Source: Burkholderiales bacterium
GTDB taxonomy: Bacteria; Pseudomonadota; Gammaproteobacteria; Burkholderiales; Burkholderiaceae_C
Direction of reading: 5' to 3'
NCBI GenBank assembly: GCA_016702555.1
Contig: JADJDV010000005.1
Coordinates: 62,001 to 126,000 of the forward strand
DNA length: 64,000 nucleotides
Part shown: positions 17,647-27,286 of the stretch, in pieces
How positions within the stretch are numbered: position 1 is the first letter of the stretch
Layout of the letters: each line of letters opens with the position of its first letter
Position numbers and translations under genes: made by a program
The notes under the pieces: generated by a model
What the model was told of the DNA's origin: nothing
Databases searched by the model: none
What the model saw: the letters and a program-made list of their open reading frames with translations, nothing else

Positions 17647-17955
17647 ATGAGTACAAAGGAAAACGCCGCCACCGGCCAGCTGCTGGCACTGCTGGAAGCC
17701 CGTTACGCCATCCGCGTGCTGTGGGCGCTGCGCGACGGTCATCCACAGACCTTCCGCCTGCTGCAGGACAGCGTCGGCGGCATCACGCCCAACACCCTCA
17801 ACACCCGCCTGAAGGAGTTGCGCGCGGCCAGTCTGGTCACGCACGGCTCGGACGGCTACAGCCTCACGCCCAGCGGCACCGACCTGACCAAACGCCTGTC
17901 CGACCTGCAGGCCTTCGCCACCAAATGGGTGGCGGCCCAGGCGAAAAAGAAATAA
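17647..17955 (+). CDS. HxlR-type winged-helix transcriptional regulator
   Basis: 102 aa, single domain. RYAIRVLWALRDGHPQTFRLLQDSVGGITPNTLNTRLKEL is the helix-turn-helix of HxlR/PadR-like regulators, followed by the wing (ASLVTHGSDGYSLTPSG). AGGAGAAG upstream gives a good ribosome site. Followed by the FKBP gene 26 bases downstream. Ligand and target unknown; the inverted repeat just upstream suggests autoregulation. Confidence 0.85.
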   Translation: MSTKENAATGQLLALLEARYAIRVLWALRDGHPQTFRLLQDSVGGITPNTLNTRLKELRAASLVTHGSDGYSLTPSGTDLTKRLSDLQAFATKWVAAQAKKK

Positions 17956-17981
17956 TCGCGTCTTTTCACCCTTTCAGACCC

Positions 17982-18338
17982 ATGAGCACCACCCCCTCCA
18001 GCGAACTGCAGATCACCGACACCCGCACCGGCGACGGCGCCGAGGCGCGCGCGGGCCAGACCGTCACCGTCCACTACACCGGCTGGCTCTACCAGAACGG
18101 CCAGCAGGGCGCCAAGTTCGACTCCAGCCGCGACCGCAACGATCCGTTCCGCTTTCCGCTCGGCGCCGGCCATGTGATCAAGGGCTGGGACGAAGGCGTG
18201 GCCGGCATGAAGGTGGGCGGCCAGCGCACCCTGATCATCCCGCCCGACATGGGTTACGGCGCGCGCGGCGCCGGCGGCCTGATTCCGCCCCATGCCACGC
18301 TGAAGTTCGACGTTGAGCTGCTCGGCGTCTCGGGCTAA
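17982..18338 (+). CDS. FKBP-type peptidyl-prolyl cis-trans isomerase
   Basis: 118 aa, single FKBP domain without signal peptide, hence cytosolic. Active-site pattern VTVHYTGWLY, FDSS, GHVIKGWDEGVAGMKVGGQRTLIIPPDMGYG and HATLKFDVELL. It accelerates X-Pro isomerisation in folding. Sits before grpE-dnaK-dnaJ and is closed off by an intrinsic terminator. Confidence 0.95.
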   Translation: MSTTPSSELQITDTRTGDGAEARAGQTVTVHYTGWLYQNGQQGAKFDSSRDRNDPFRFPLGAGHVIKGWDEGVAGMKVGGQRTLIIPPDMGYGARGAGGLIPPHATLKFDVELLGVSG

Positions 18339-18368
18339 GCACGCCGGGCCTACCCGCCACTGACAAAC

Positions 18369-18402
18369 CAGGCCGCCACCAGGGCGGCCTGTTGCGTTTT
18401 TT
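18369..18402 (+). terminator. Rho-independent terminator after the FKBP gene
   Basis: Stem AGGCCGCC (18370-18377) / GGCGGCCT (18383-18390) with a 5-base loop, followed by GTTGCGTTTTTTG. Confidence 0.85.
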
Positions 18403-18437
18403 GAGCCGTTTTGAGTCGTTTTTCGGCGCAAAACGGG

Positions 18438-18444
18438 CTTGAAA
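18438..18444 (+). promoter_or_regulatory. possible sigma-32 -35 element before grpE
   Basis: CTTGAAA is an exact match to the heat-shock -35 core, 68 bases upstream of grpE. A matching CCCCAT-type -10 at the usual 13-15 base spacing is not clear, so this is tentative. Confidence 0.3.
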
Positions 18445-18511
18445 TACGCCCGGGCGCATCCACCTGTGATCGCGACCACCGTCCTCAAGAACGATTTTTC
18501 AGCCGACGAAC

Positions 18512-19093
18512 ATGTCCGACCCCTTCAACCCCTTCAAGACACCGGGCGCCACCAGCCCTTTCGATCCCCCTATGAGCCCAGAAGAGCAAGAGGCCGCGGC
18601 CGCCGCCACCGAGGCCGACGCCCTGGCCCAGCTCGACGGCGCGCAGGCCGAGCTTACCGCCCTCAAGGCCCAGGTGGCCGAGTTGACCGACCAGGCGCTG
18701 CGCGCCCAGGCCGAGGCCCAGAACGCGCGCCGCCGCGCCGAGGACGAAATCGTCAAGATTCGCAAGTTCGCCGTCGAATCCTTCGCCGAAAGCCTGCTGC
18801 CCGTCATCGACAGCCTGGAAGCCGGCCTGAAGGTCGAAAGCGCGACCGCCGAGCAGTTGCGCGAAGGCACCGAGGCCACCTTGCGCCAGTTGCTCAGTGC
18901 GCTGGAGCGCAACAAGGTGGTCGAGGTGAACCCCGCCGCCGGCGCCCGCTTCGACCCCACCAACCAGCAAGCCATCAGCATGGTGCCCGCCGACCAGGAG
19001 GCCAACACCGTCGTCAGCGTGCTGCAAAAGGGCTACACCATCGCCGATCGCGTGCTGCGCCCGGCGCTGGTGACGGTGACCGCGCCCAAATAA
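18512..19093 (+). CDS. grpE: nucleotide exchange factor GrpE
   Basis: 193 aa. N-terminal coiled coil rich in Ala/Glu (residues about 20-90), then the GrpE head with FAESLLPVIDSLEAGL, GTEATLRQLLSALERNKVVEVNPAAGARFDPTNQQAISM and C-terminal GYTIADRVLRPALVTV. It promotes ADP release from DnaK. First gene of grpE-dnaK-dnaJ, with dnaK 84 bases downstream. Confidence 0.96.
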   Translation: MSDPFNPFKTPGATSPFDPPMSPEEQEAAAAATEADALAQLDGAQAELTALKAQVAELTDQALRAQAEAQNARRRAEDEIVKIRKFAVESFAESLLPVIDSLEAGLKVESATAEQLREGTEATLRQLLSALERNKVVEVNPAAGARFDPTNQQAISMVPADQEANTVVSVLQKGYTIADRVLRPALVTVTAPK

Positions 19094-19107
19094 GGACTTG
19101 GCCGGCG

Positions 19108-19114
19108 CTTGAAA
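19108..19114 (+). promoter_or_regulatory. possible sigma-32 -35 element before dnaK
   Basis: CTTGAAA, with CCCACAG beginning about 13 bases downstream as a poor -10. A second exact CTTGAAA within the same operon raises the odds that one or both are real heat-shock promoters. Confidence 0.3.
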
Positions 19115-19177
19115 AGCCCGGCGATTACCCACAGCTTCTAGACATTCCATTCTTTCAAGCATTCCACGGAGAAAAAC

Positions 19178-21115
<1,938 letters not shown>

Positions 21116-21159
21116 GCCACGGCGTGCGCGAGTGAACCTCGCTCCCGCACCGCCTTTGC

Positions 21160-21197
21160 CGCCGCGCCGAAGATTCCCCGGAATCGACTGCGCGGCG
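21160..21197 (+). other. two-part hairpin between dnaK and dnaJ
   Basis: Outer stem CGCCGCGC (21160-21167) / GCGCGGCG (21190-21197) and inner stem GATTCC (21172-21177) / GGAATC (21180-21185), separated by 4-base internal loops. Followed by TTTGTCTG, not a full U-tract. Possibly attenuates or processes the message between dnaK and dnaJ. Confidence 0.5.
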
Positions 21198-21225
21198 TTT
21201 GTCTGAGCAGGTTCGAGAAACTTTC

Positions 21226-22365
21226 ATGGCGACAAAACGCGATTACTACGAAGTCCTGGGCGTGCCCAAGAACGCCGGCGACGAAGAGATCAAGAAGGCT
21301 TATCGCAAGCTGGCGATGAAGTACCACCCTGACCGCAACCAGGGTGAAATGGCGGCGGGCGCGGAAGCCAAGTTCAAGGAGGCCAAGGAAGCCTACGAAA
21401 TGCTCAGCGACCCGCAGAAGAAGGCCGCCTACGACCAGTACGGCCATGCGGGCGTGGACCCGAACATGCGCGGCGGCCCCGAAGGCTTCGGCGGTTTTGC
21501 CGAGGCCTTCGGCGACATCTTCGGCGACATCTTCGGCGCCGGCGGCGCGCGCGGTGGCGCACGCGGCGGCCGGCAGGTGTATCGCGGGGCGGATCTCAGC
21601 TACGCGATGGAGATCTCGCTGGAAGAGGCCGCCAACGGCAAGGACGCGCAGATCCGCATCCCCAGCTGGGACGAGTGCGGCACCTGCCACGGCTCCGGCG
21701 CCAAGGCCGGCACCAGCGCCACCACCTGCGGCACCTGCCACGGCCAGGGCGTGGTGCAGATGCGCCAGGGCTTCTTCAGCGTGCAGCAGACCTGCCCGCA
21801 TTGCCGCGGCAGCGGCCGCATCATCAAGGACCCCTGCGGCACCTGCCACGGCCAGGGCAAGGTCAAGAACCAGAAGACGCTGGAAGTGAAGATTCCCGCC
21901 GGCATCGACGACGGCATGCGCATCCGCTCGGCCGGCAACGGCGAGCCGGGCACCAACGGCGGCCCGCCGGGCGACCTGTTCATCGAGATCCGCATCAAGA
22001 AGCACGACATCTTCGAGCGCGACGGCGACGACCTGCACTGCGTGGTGCCGATCAGCTTTGCCGCCGCCGCGCTGGGCGGCGAGATCGAGGTGCCGACGCT
22101 GAACGGCAAGGCCGCCATCGACATCCCCGACGGCACCCAGGCCGGCAAGCAGTTCCGGCTGCGCGGCAAGGGCATCAAGGGCGTGCGCTCGTCCTACCCG
22201 GGCGATCTGTACTGCCACATCAGCCTGGAGACGCCGGTCAAGCTGACCGAGCACCAGCGCAAGCTGCTGAAGGAATTCGACGAGTCGCTGAAAAAAGGCG
22301 GCGCCAAGCATTCGCCCAGCACCGAGAGCTGGACGGATCGGCTGAAGAGCTTCTTCGGCGCGTGA
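21226..22365 (+). CDS. dnaJ: molecular chaperone DnaJ (Hsp40)
   Basis: 379 aa. J domain with HPD (KYHPDRN), a Gly/Phe-rich linker (FGGFAEAFGDIFGDIFGAGGARGG), and four CxxCxGxG zinc-binding repeats (CGTCHGSG, CGTCHGQG, CPHCRGSG, CGTCHGQG). The C-terminal substrate domain and a short tail complete it. An in-frame Met nine codons upstream is possible, but ATG 21226 gives the standard MATKRDYYEVLGV start. DnaK co-chaperone. Confidence 0.97.
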   Translation: MATKRDYYEVLGVPKNAGDEEIKKAYRKLAMKYHPDRNQGEMAAGAEAKFKEAKEAYEMLSDPQKKAAYDQYGHAGVDPNMRGGPEGFGGFAEAFGDIFGDIFGAGGARGGARGGRQVYRGADLSYAMEISLEEAANGKDAQIRIPSWDECGTCHGSGAKAGTSATTCGTCHGQGVVQMRQGFFSVQQTCPHCRGSGRIIKDPCGTCHGQGKVKNQKTLEVKIPAGIDDGMRIRSAGNGEPGTNGGPPGDLFIEIRIKKHDIFERDGDDLHCVVPISFAAAALGGEIEVPTLNGKAAIDIPDGTQAGKQFRLRGKGIKGVRSSYPGDLYCHISLETPVKLTEHQRKLLKEFDESLKKGGAKHSPSTESWTDRLKSFFGA

Positions 22366-22412
22366 TCAGGATTCGGGCCCAGCGCGGCAGCGCCGAAAAA
22401 CCGAACCCGGTC

Positions 22413-22437
22413 AATCCCGAGCAAATTGTTCGGGATT
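22413..22437. other. inverted repeat after dnaJ
   Basis: AATCCCGA (22413-22420) and TCGGGATT (22430-22437) around a 9-base AT-rich loop. No U-tract on either strand. It could end dnaJ transcription weakly or be part of the ubiU control region. Confidence 0.4.
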
Positions 22438-22449
22438 AAGCGTGACGGG

Positions 22450-22463
22450 TTGACGAAGATCAG
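22450..22463 (+). promoter_or_regulatory. FNR/ANR-like box upstream of ubiU
   Basis: TTGAC-GAAG-ATCAG matches the FNR consensus TTGAT-N4-ATCAA at 8 of 10 positions. If centred at -41.5 (class II) it predicts a start near 22498, and TCTAAG at 22484-22489 is close to the expected -10 position. This agrees with the anaerobic role of the downstream genes. Confidence 0.5.
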
Positions 22464-22575
22464 TCCAGGGGGATTTCCACCGGTCTAAGGTGCGCAGCTT
22501 GTACGGAATCCGCCCGCGCGATGCCCATGGCGTGGCGGCGGCGATTCCAGTTCTGCCCGCCGAAAGACCCGTCCC

Positions 22576-23620
22576 TTGACCGATCACGCCAAGCCGCGGC
22601 CCCGCGCCGACACCACCGCACCCGAACTGGTCTGCCCCGCCGGCAGCCTGCCGGCCCTGAAGGCCGCGGTTGACGAAGGCGCCGACTGCGTCTACCTGGG
22701 CCTGCGCGACGCCACCAACGCACGCAACTTCGCCGGCCTGAACTTCGACGAGGCCGCCATCCAGCAGCGGCATCGCCTACGCCCACGCGCGCGGCCGCAA
22801 GGTGCTGCTGGCGCTCAACACCTACCCGCAGGCCAGCAACCCGGCGCCCTGGCGCGCGGCGCTGGACCGCGCCGCGCTGTGGGGCGTGGACGCCGTGATC
22901 CTGGCCGACCCGGGCCTGATGCGCTACGCCTGCGAGCGCCACCCCGGCCTGCGCCTGCACCTGTCGGTGCAGGGCTCGGCCACCAACCACGACGCCATCA
23001 ACCTCTATCACCAGCAGTTCGGCATCCAGCGCGCGGTGCTGCCGCGCGTGCTGTCGCTGGAGCAGGTGCCGCAGGTGTCGCGGCGCACGCCGGTGGAGAT
23101 CGAGGTCTTCGGCTTCGGCAGCCTGTGCGTGATGGTGGAGGGGCGCTGCGCCCTGTCCTCCTACGCCACCGGCGAATCGCCCAACACGCACGGCGTCTGC
23201 TCGCCGGCCAAGGCGGTGCGCTGGCAGGAGACGCCGCGCGGCCTGGAATCGCGCCTGAACGGCGTGCTGATCGACCGCTACGCAACTGGCGAGAACGCCG
23301 GCTACCCGACGCTGTGCAAGGGCCGCTTCGACGTCGAGGACGACCACAACTACTACGCGCTGGAAGAACCCACCAGCCTGAACACGCTGGAGTTGCTGCC
23401 GCAACTGGTGAAGCTGGGCGTGCGCGCCTTCAAGATCGAGGGGCGCCAGCGCAGCCCCGCCTACGTGGCGCAGGTCACGCGCGTGTGGCGCCAGGCCATC
23501 GACCACTGCCTGGCGCAAGGCCATTTGTACGCCCCCAAGACCGCCTGGATGGCCAGCCTGGATCAGGTGGCCGAAGGCCAGCAGCACACGCTGGGTGCTT
23601 ACCACCGGCCCTGGAAATGA
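22576..23620 (+). pseudogene. ubiU: UbiU, U32-family O2-independent ubiquinone biosynthesis protein, frameshifted
   Basis: The first frame (TTG start at 22576) reads ELVCPAGSLPALKAAVDEGADCVYLGL...NFDEAAIQQ. One surplus base near 22768 moves translation to the next frame, IAYAHARGRKVLLALNTYPQ, which then runs intact to the stop. Joined length is about 347 aa, near E. coli UbiU (331). The predicted [4Fe-4S] cysteines are all in the second part (GRCALSSYATGESPNTHGVCSP, YPTLCKGRF). UbiU with UbiV hydroxylates the ubiquinone ring without oxygen. Because ubiV, ubiT and ubiD follow intact, a sequence error is as likely as a real lesion. A start within the second frame (22802) would lack the N-terminal strand of the barrel. 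Confidence 0.9.
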
Positions 23621-23640
23621 AATAACAGAAGAGGTGCAAG

Positions 23641-24531
23641 ATGAAGTTGGCGCTGGGTCCCCTGCAGTACTACTGGCCGCGCGATCGCGTGTTCGATTTT
23701 TATCAGGCGGTGGCCGAGACTGCCGTCGATGTCGTCTATGTGGGCGAGGCAGTGTGCTCACGCCGCCATGAGCTGCGCCTGGCCGACTGGATCGACGTCG
23801 CCCGCATGCTGCGAGACGCCGGCAAGCAGGCCGTGCTGTCGACCATGGTGCTGCTGGAATCCGGCTCGGATGTCGCCGCCATGCACAAGATCGCACACCA
23901 CGAGGAGTTCCTGGTCGAGGCCAATGACATGGGCGCGGTGCACCAGCTGGCCGGCCAGCGGCCCTTCGTCGCCGGTCCGCAACTCAACCTGTTCAACGCC
24001 GACGCGCTGGCCTGGCTGGCCGGCCTGGGCGCCAGCCGCTGGGTGATGCCGCTGGAGATGCGGCAGGACGACCTGGCGGCGCTGCTGCAGTCGCGGCCGG
24101 CCGGGCTGGAGACCGAAGTGTTCGCCTACGGCCGCCTGCCGCTGGCCTTTTCGGCGCGCTGCTTCACCGCGCGCCACTACAACCTGCCCAAGGACGATTG
24201 CGGCTTTCGCTGCATCGAGCATCCCGACGGGCAGATGCTGAAAACGCGCGAGGGCGAGGCCTTCCTGGTGCTGAACGGCATCCAGACGCAGTCGGCCCGC
24301 GTGCACAACCTGATCGGCGACGTCCCTGCCCTGCGCGCGCTCGGCGTCGACCTGCTGCGCCTGTCGCCGCAGTCACGGTACATGAGCGAGGTCATCGCCG
24401 CCTTCGACACCGCGCGCAAGTCCCCCGCACCCGACCCCCAGGCGCTGGCGCGCATGCACCCGCTGATGCCCGAGGCCCCCTGCAACGGCTACTGGCACGG
24501 CCAGCCTGGCATGGAGCTGGTGGCGGTCTAG
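23641..24531 (+). CDS. ubiV: UbiV, U32-family O2-independent ubiquinone biosynthesis protein
   Basis: 296 aa, as in E. coli UbiV (292). Conserved cysteines for the 4Fe-4S cluster appear as VGEAVCSRR near residue 40 and the later group FSARCFTARHYNLPKDDCGFRC. It forms a heterodimer with UbiU that performs the ring hydroxylations of ubiquinone with prephenate as oxygen donor under anoxia (established for E. coli). It follows ubiU by 20 bases, with AGAGGTGCAAG as ribosome site. Confidence 0.93.
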   Translation: MKLALGPLQYYWPRDRVFDFYQAVAETAVDVVYVGEAVCSRRHELRLADWIDVARMLRDAGKQAVLSTMVLLESGSDVAAMHKIAHHEEFLVEANDMGAVHQLAGQRPFVAGPQLNLFNADALAWLAGLGASRWVMPLEMRQDDLAALLQSRPAGLETEVFAYGRLPLAFSARCFTARHYNLPKDDCGFRCIEHPDGQMLKTREGEAFLVLNGIQTQSARVHNLIGDVPALRALGVDLLRLSPQSRYMSEVIAAFDTARKSPAPDPQALARMHPLMPEAPCNGYWHGQPGMELVAV

Positions 24532-24548
24532 TGATGGAACGAACGACC

Positions 24549-24625
24549 CATGACCGGCGCTGGCGCGCCATTGACGGCCGCAGGCCGAGGTCATGCGCTC
24601 GTCGGAGCGCGGTCATTCGTCATCG
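24549..24625. repeat. dispersed repeat, family 2 (copy B, inverted)
   Basis: The 40 bases at 24576-24615 are the reverse complement of 6084-6123 with one mismatch, and the flanks (TGACCGGCGCTGGCGCGCCATTGAC, GTCATTCGTCATCG) show the same palindrome-plus-TGAC layout. It lies in the ubiV-ubiT gap. Confidence 0.85.
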
Positions 24626-24686
24626 CAAGTGGCGCAGCGCCCACTTCTTCACCGTCCTGGGTTTCGTCGCCTGAAAGGGCCTCACC

Positions 24687-25217
24687 ATGTCACCTGCTTC
24701 CTACTCCACCCCCGCCAGCTTCACCCTGCCGCGCCCGGTGGGCGCCGTGCTGGCGCGCCTGCCGGCCTACCCCGGATCGCTGCTGCTGGTGGGCGCCATC
24801 AACCTGGCGCTGGCGCGGCACCTGCCGGAGGACGTCAGGGCGCTGCTGCAGGACAAGCGCCTGTCGATCCGCGTGCGCGACGCGCGCGTGGCCTTCGACT
24901 TCGTCTGGCGCGGCCAGCGCTTCGCACCCAGCGCGCCGCACGCCCAGCCCGATCTGGCCATCAGCGCCAACGCGCAGGATTTCGTGCTGCTGGCGCAGCG
25001 CCGCCAGGACCCGGACACCCTGTTCTTCAACCGCCGCCTGGTGATGGAAGGCGACACCGAGCTGGGTCTGGTGGTGAAGAACGCGCTCGACGCCATCGAG
25101 CTGCCAGTGCTCGATCCGCGCCACTGGGCGCCGCGCGCCGTGCTCGCGCGCTGGGCACCGGGCCTGGCCGATCGGCTGCCGCCCTTCCCGCCCTTCTTTT
25201 CGGGACGCCGCTCATGA
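24687..25217 (+). CDS. ubiT: UbiT, SCP2-domain ubiquinone biosynthesis accessory factor
   Basis: 176 aa SCP2/sterol-carrier fold. GALLQDKRLSIRVRDARVAFDFVW, then PDLAISANAQDFVLLAQRRQDPDTLFFNRRLVMEGDTELGLVVKNALDAI is the hallmark UbiT/UbiJ lipid-binding segment. UbiT replaces UbiJ in anaerobic ubiquinone synthesis by holding the polyprenylated intermediate. It overlaps the next gene by ATGA and is separated from ubiV by a family 2 repeat. Confidence 0.93.
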   Translation: MSPASYSTPASFTLPRPVGAVLARLPAYPGSLLLVGAINLALARHLPEDVRALLQDKRLSIRVRDARVAFDFVWRGQRFAPSAPHAQPDLAISANAQDFVLLAQRRQDPDTLFFNRRLVMEGDTELGLVVKNALDAIELPVLDPRHWAPRAVLARWAPGLADRLPPFPPFFSGRRS

Positions 25218-25609
25218 ACAAGGATTTGGCCCTGGTGTATTCCTGCTCGGGCTGCTCCAGCGCCGCGCAACTGGCCAACCATGTGGCGCTGCAGCTGGAT
25301 CGGCGCGGCGTGGCTGAGATGTCCTGCATTGCCGGTGTCGGCGGCGACGTGCCCTCGCTGGTGCGGCTGGCGCAGTCGGGCCGACCGATCATCGCGCTCG
25401 ATGGCTGCGCCCTCAACTGCGCCAAGAGCTGCCTGGCGCGCCACGGCGTGGCGCCCGAGCGGCACTATCAGTTGCAGCAGTACGGCGTGAAGAAGCTGAC
25501 CCACGAGGACTTCGACCCAACCCAGGCGGCCGAGGTGCTGCAGCAGGTCGAGGCCGATTTGCGTGTCCAGCCGTTGCGCACTCAGCCGGATGAAGCCGTC
25601 TGCGGCTGA
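25214..25609 (+). CDS. DGC-domain putative zinc-binding protein
   Basis: 131 aa. YSCSGCSS near residues 10-17 and ALDGCALNCAKSCLARHG give the CxxC and DGC cysteine groups of the DGC family (PF08859-like), whose function is not established. Coupled to ubiT by ATGA and followed 50 bases later by the UbiD decarboxylase, so it is embedded in the anaerobic quinone operon. A role in metal or redox support for UbiU/UbiV is a guess. The ATG 25214 is set by the overlap; the frame also extends upstream without good start context. Confidence 0.82.
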   Translation: MNKDLALVYSCSGCSSAAQLANHVALQLDRRGVAEMSCIAGVGGDVPSLVRLAQSGRPIIALDGCALNCAKSCLARHGVAPERHYQLQQYGVKKLTHEDFDPTQAAEVLQQVEADLRVQPLRTQPDEAVCG

Positions 25610-25659
25610 ACTCCCGCTCGTCATCTGCAACAAAGCGCCAGGCTGCCGCTCAAGACACC

Positions 25660-27144
25660 ATGCCGTGCGCTGATCTGCGGGAGTTCCTGGCGCAACTGGA
25701 CGGCGCGGGCGAGCTGCGCCGCATCGCCGAGCCGGTGTCACCGCAGCTGGAAATGACGGCGCTCAGCGACCGCGTGCTGCGCGCCGGTGGTCCGGCGCTG
25801 CTGTTTGAAAATCCTGTCGGCCACCGCATGCCGGTGCTGACCAATCTGTTCGGCACCACCGGCCGGGTGGCGCGCGCACTCGGCGTGGCCGGCCTGCCCG
25901 AGCTGCGCGCCTTCGGCGAGGTGCTGGCCGAACTCAAGGAGCCGCAGGCGCCGCACGGCGTGAAGCAGCTGTGGGGCAAGCGCGATCTGCTGAAGACCTT
26001 GTGGCGCATGGCGCCCGCCAGCGTGCGCCAGCCGCCCTGCCAGCAAATCGTGTGGGAAGGCGCCGAGGTCGACCTGCACCGCCTGCCGATCCAGCACTGC
26101 TGGCCGGGCGACGTGGCGCCGCTCGTCACCTGGGGCCTGACCATCACGCGCGGGCCGCTGAAGCCGCGCCAGAACCTCGGCATCTACCGTCAGCAGCTGC
26201 TGTCGAAAAACGAGCTGATCGTGCGCTGGCTGGCGCACCGCGGCGGCGCGCTGGACTTTGCCGAGCACGGCCGCCAGCACCCCGGCCAGCCCTACCCGGT
26301 GGCGGTCGCCATCGGCGCCGATCCGGCCACCCTGCTGGGCGCCGTCACGCCGGTGCCCGACAGCCTGTCGGAATACCAGTTCGCCGGCCTGTTGCGCGGC
26401 GCGCGCACCGAAGTCGCGCCGGCCATCGGCGTGCCGCTGCAGGTGCCGGCGCGCGCCGAGATCGTGCTGGAAGGCCACATCCACCCCGACGCCAGCCACC
26501 CGAGCGGCTGGCGCCACGCGTTGGAAGGGCCGTATGGCGATCACACCGGCTACTACAACGAGCGCGCTGAATTCCCCGTGCTCACGGTGGAGCGCATCAC
26601 GCTGCGCGACGGTGCGCTGTACCACAGCACCCACACCGGCAAACCGCCCGACGAGCCGGCCATGCTGGGGCTGGCACTGAACGAGCTGTTCGTACCGCTG
26701 CTGCAGCGCGCTTTTCCGGAGATCATCGACTTCTACCTACCGCCCGAGGCCTGCAGCTATCGCATGGCGGTGGTGCGCATCCGCAAGGCCTACGCCGGCC
26801 ACGCGCGGCGCGTGATGATGGGCGTGTGGAGCCACCTGCGCCAGTTTCTCTACACCAAGTTCATCGTGGTGGTCGACGAGGACATCGACGTGCGCTCATG
26901 GCCCGAAGTGATCTGGGCCCTGAGCACGCGCATGGACCCGGTGCGCGACACCCTGCTGATCGAGCACACACCCATCGACTACCTGGACTTCGCCTCGCCA
27001 GTGGCCGGCCTAGGCGGCAAGATGGGCCTGGACGCCACCAACAAGTGGCCCGGCGAAACCCAGCGCGAATGGGGCCGGCCGATGGCAATGGACGCGGCGG
27101 TGGGCGCGCGCATGAACGCACTGGCCGACACGCTCGGCATTTGA
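25660..27144 (+). CDS. ubiD: UbiD-family prenylated-FMN decarboxylase
   Basis: 494 aa, matching bacterial 4-hydroxy-3-polyprenylbenzoate decarboxylase. Start MPCADLREFLAQLDGAGELRRI; core motifs HCWPGDVAPLVTWGLTITRGP, YRQQLLSKNELI, EIVLEGHIHPD, EGPYGDHTGYYN and VVDEDIDVRSWPEVIWALSTRMDP. It removes the carboxyl group from the polyprenyl-hydroxybenzoate intermediate with prFMN (UbiX supplied elsewhere). Being next to ubiUVT it may be the housekeeping UbiD or one serving the anaerobic branch. No frame disruption. Confidence 0.93.
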   Translation: MPCADLREFLAQLDGAGELRRIAEPVSPQLEMTALSDRVLRAGGPALLFENPVGHRMPVLTNLFGTTGRVARALGVAGLPELRAFGEVLAELKEPQAPHGVKQLWGKRDLLKTLWRMAPASVRQPPCQQIVWEGAEVDLHRLPIQHCWPGDVAPLVTWGLTITRGPLKPRQNLGIYRQQLLSKNELIVRWLAHRGGALDFAEHGRQHPGQPYPVAVAIGADPATLLGAVTPVPDSLSEYQFAGLLRGARTEVAPAIGVPLQVPARAEIVLEGHIHPDASHPSGWRHALEGPYGDHTGYYNERAEFPVLTVERITLRDGALYHSTHTGKPPDEPAMLGLALNELFVPLLQRAFPEIIDFYLPPEACSYRMAVVRIRKAYAGHARRVMMGVWSHLRQFLYTKFIVVVDEDIDVRSWPEVIWALSTRMDPVRDTLLIEHTPIDYLDFASPVAGLGGKMGLDATNKWPGETQREWGRPMAMDAAVGARMNALADTLGI

Positions 27145-27148
27145 GGGA

Positions 27149-27236
27149 TTGAGCGTTGAGCGTTGAGCGTTGAGCGGGTTGACGGCGGGGCGCTGGCGAG
27201 TTCGGTATTCACGCTGAACGCTGAACGCTCAACGCC
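27149..27236. repeat. dispersed repeat, family 3 (TTGAGCG units, copy B)
   Basis: Four head-to-tail TTGAGCG heptamers (27149-27176), then opposed CGCTGAACGCTGAACGCTCA units (27211-27230). The two parts can pair into a long hairpin behind ubiD. Same unit as in 13461-13548. Confidence 0.75.
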
Positions 27237-27286
27237 GAACCTCTTCTTAAGCCAGGTTTCAGACGGCGCGGTGAGACTCCAACCTC

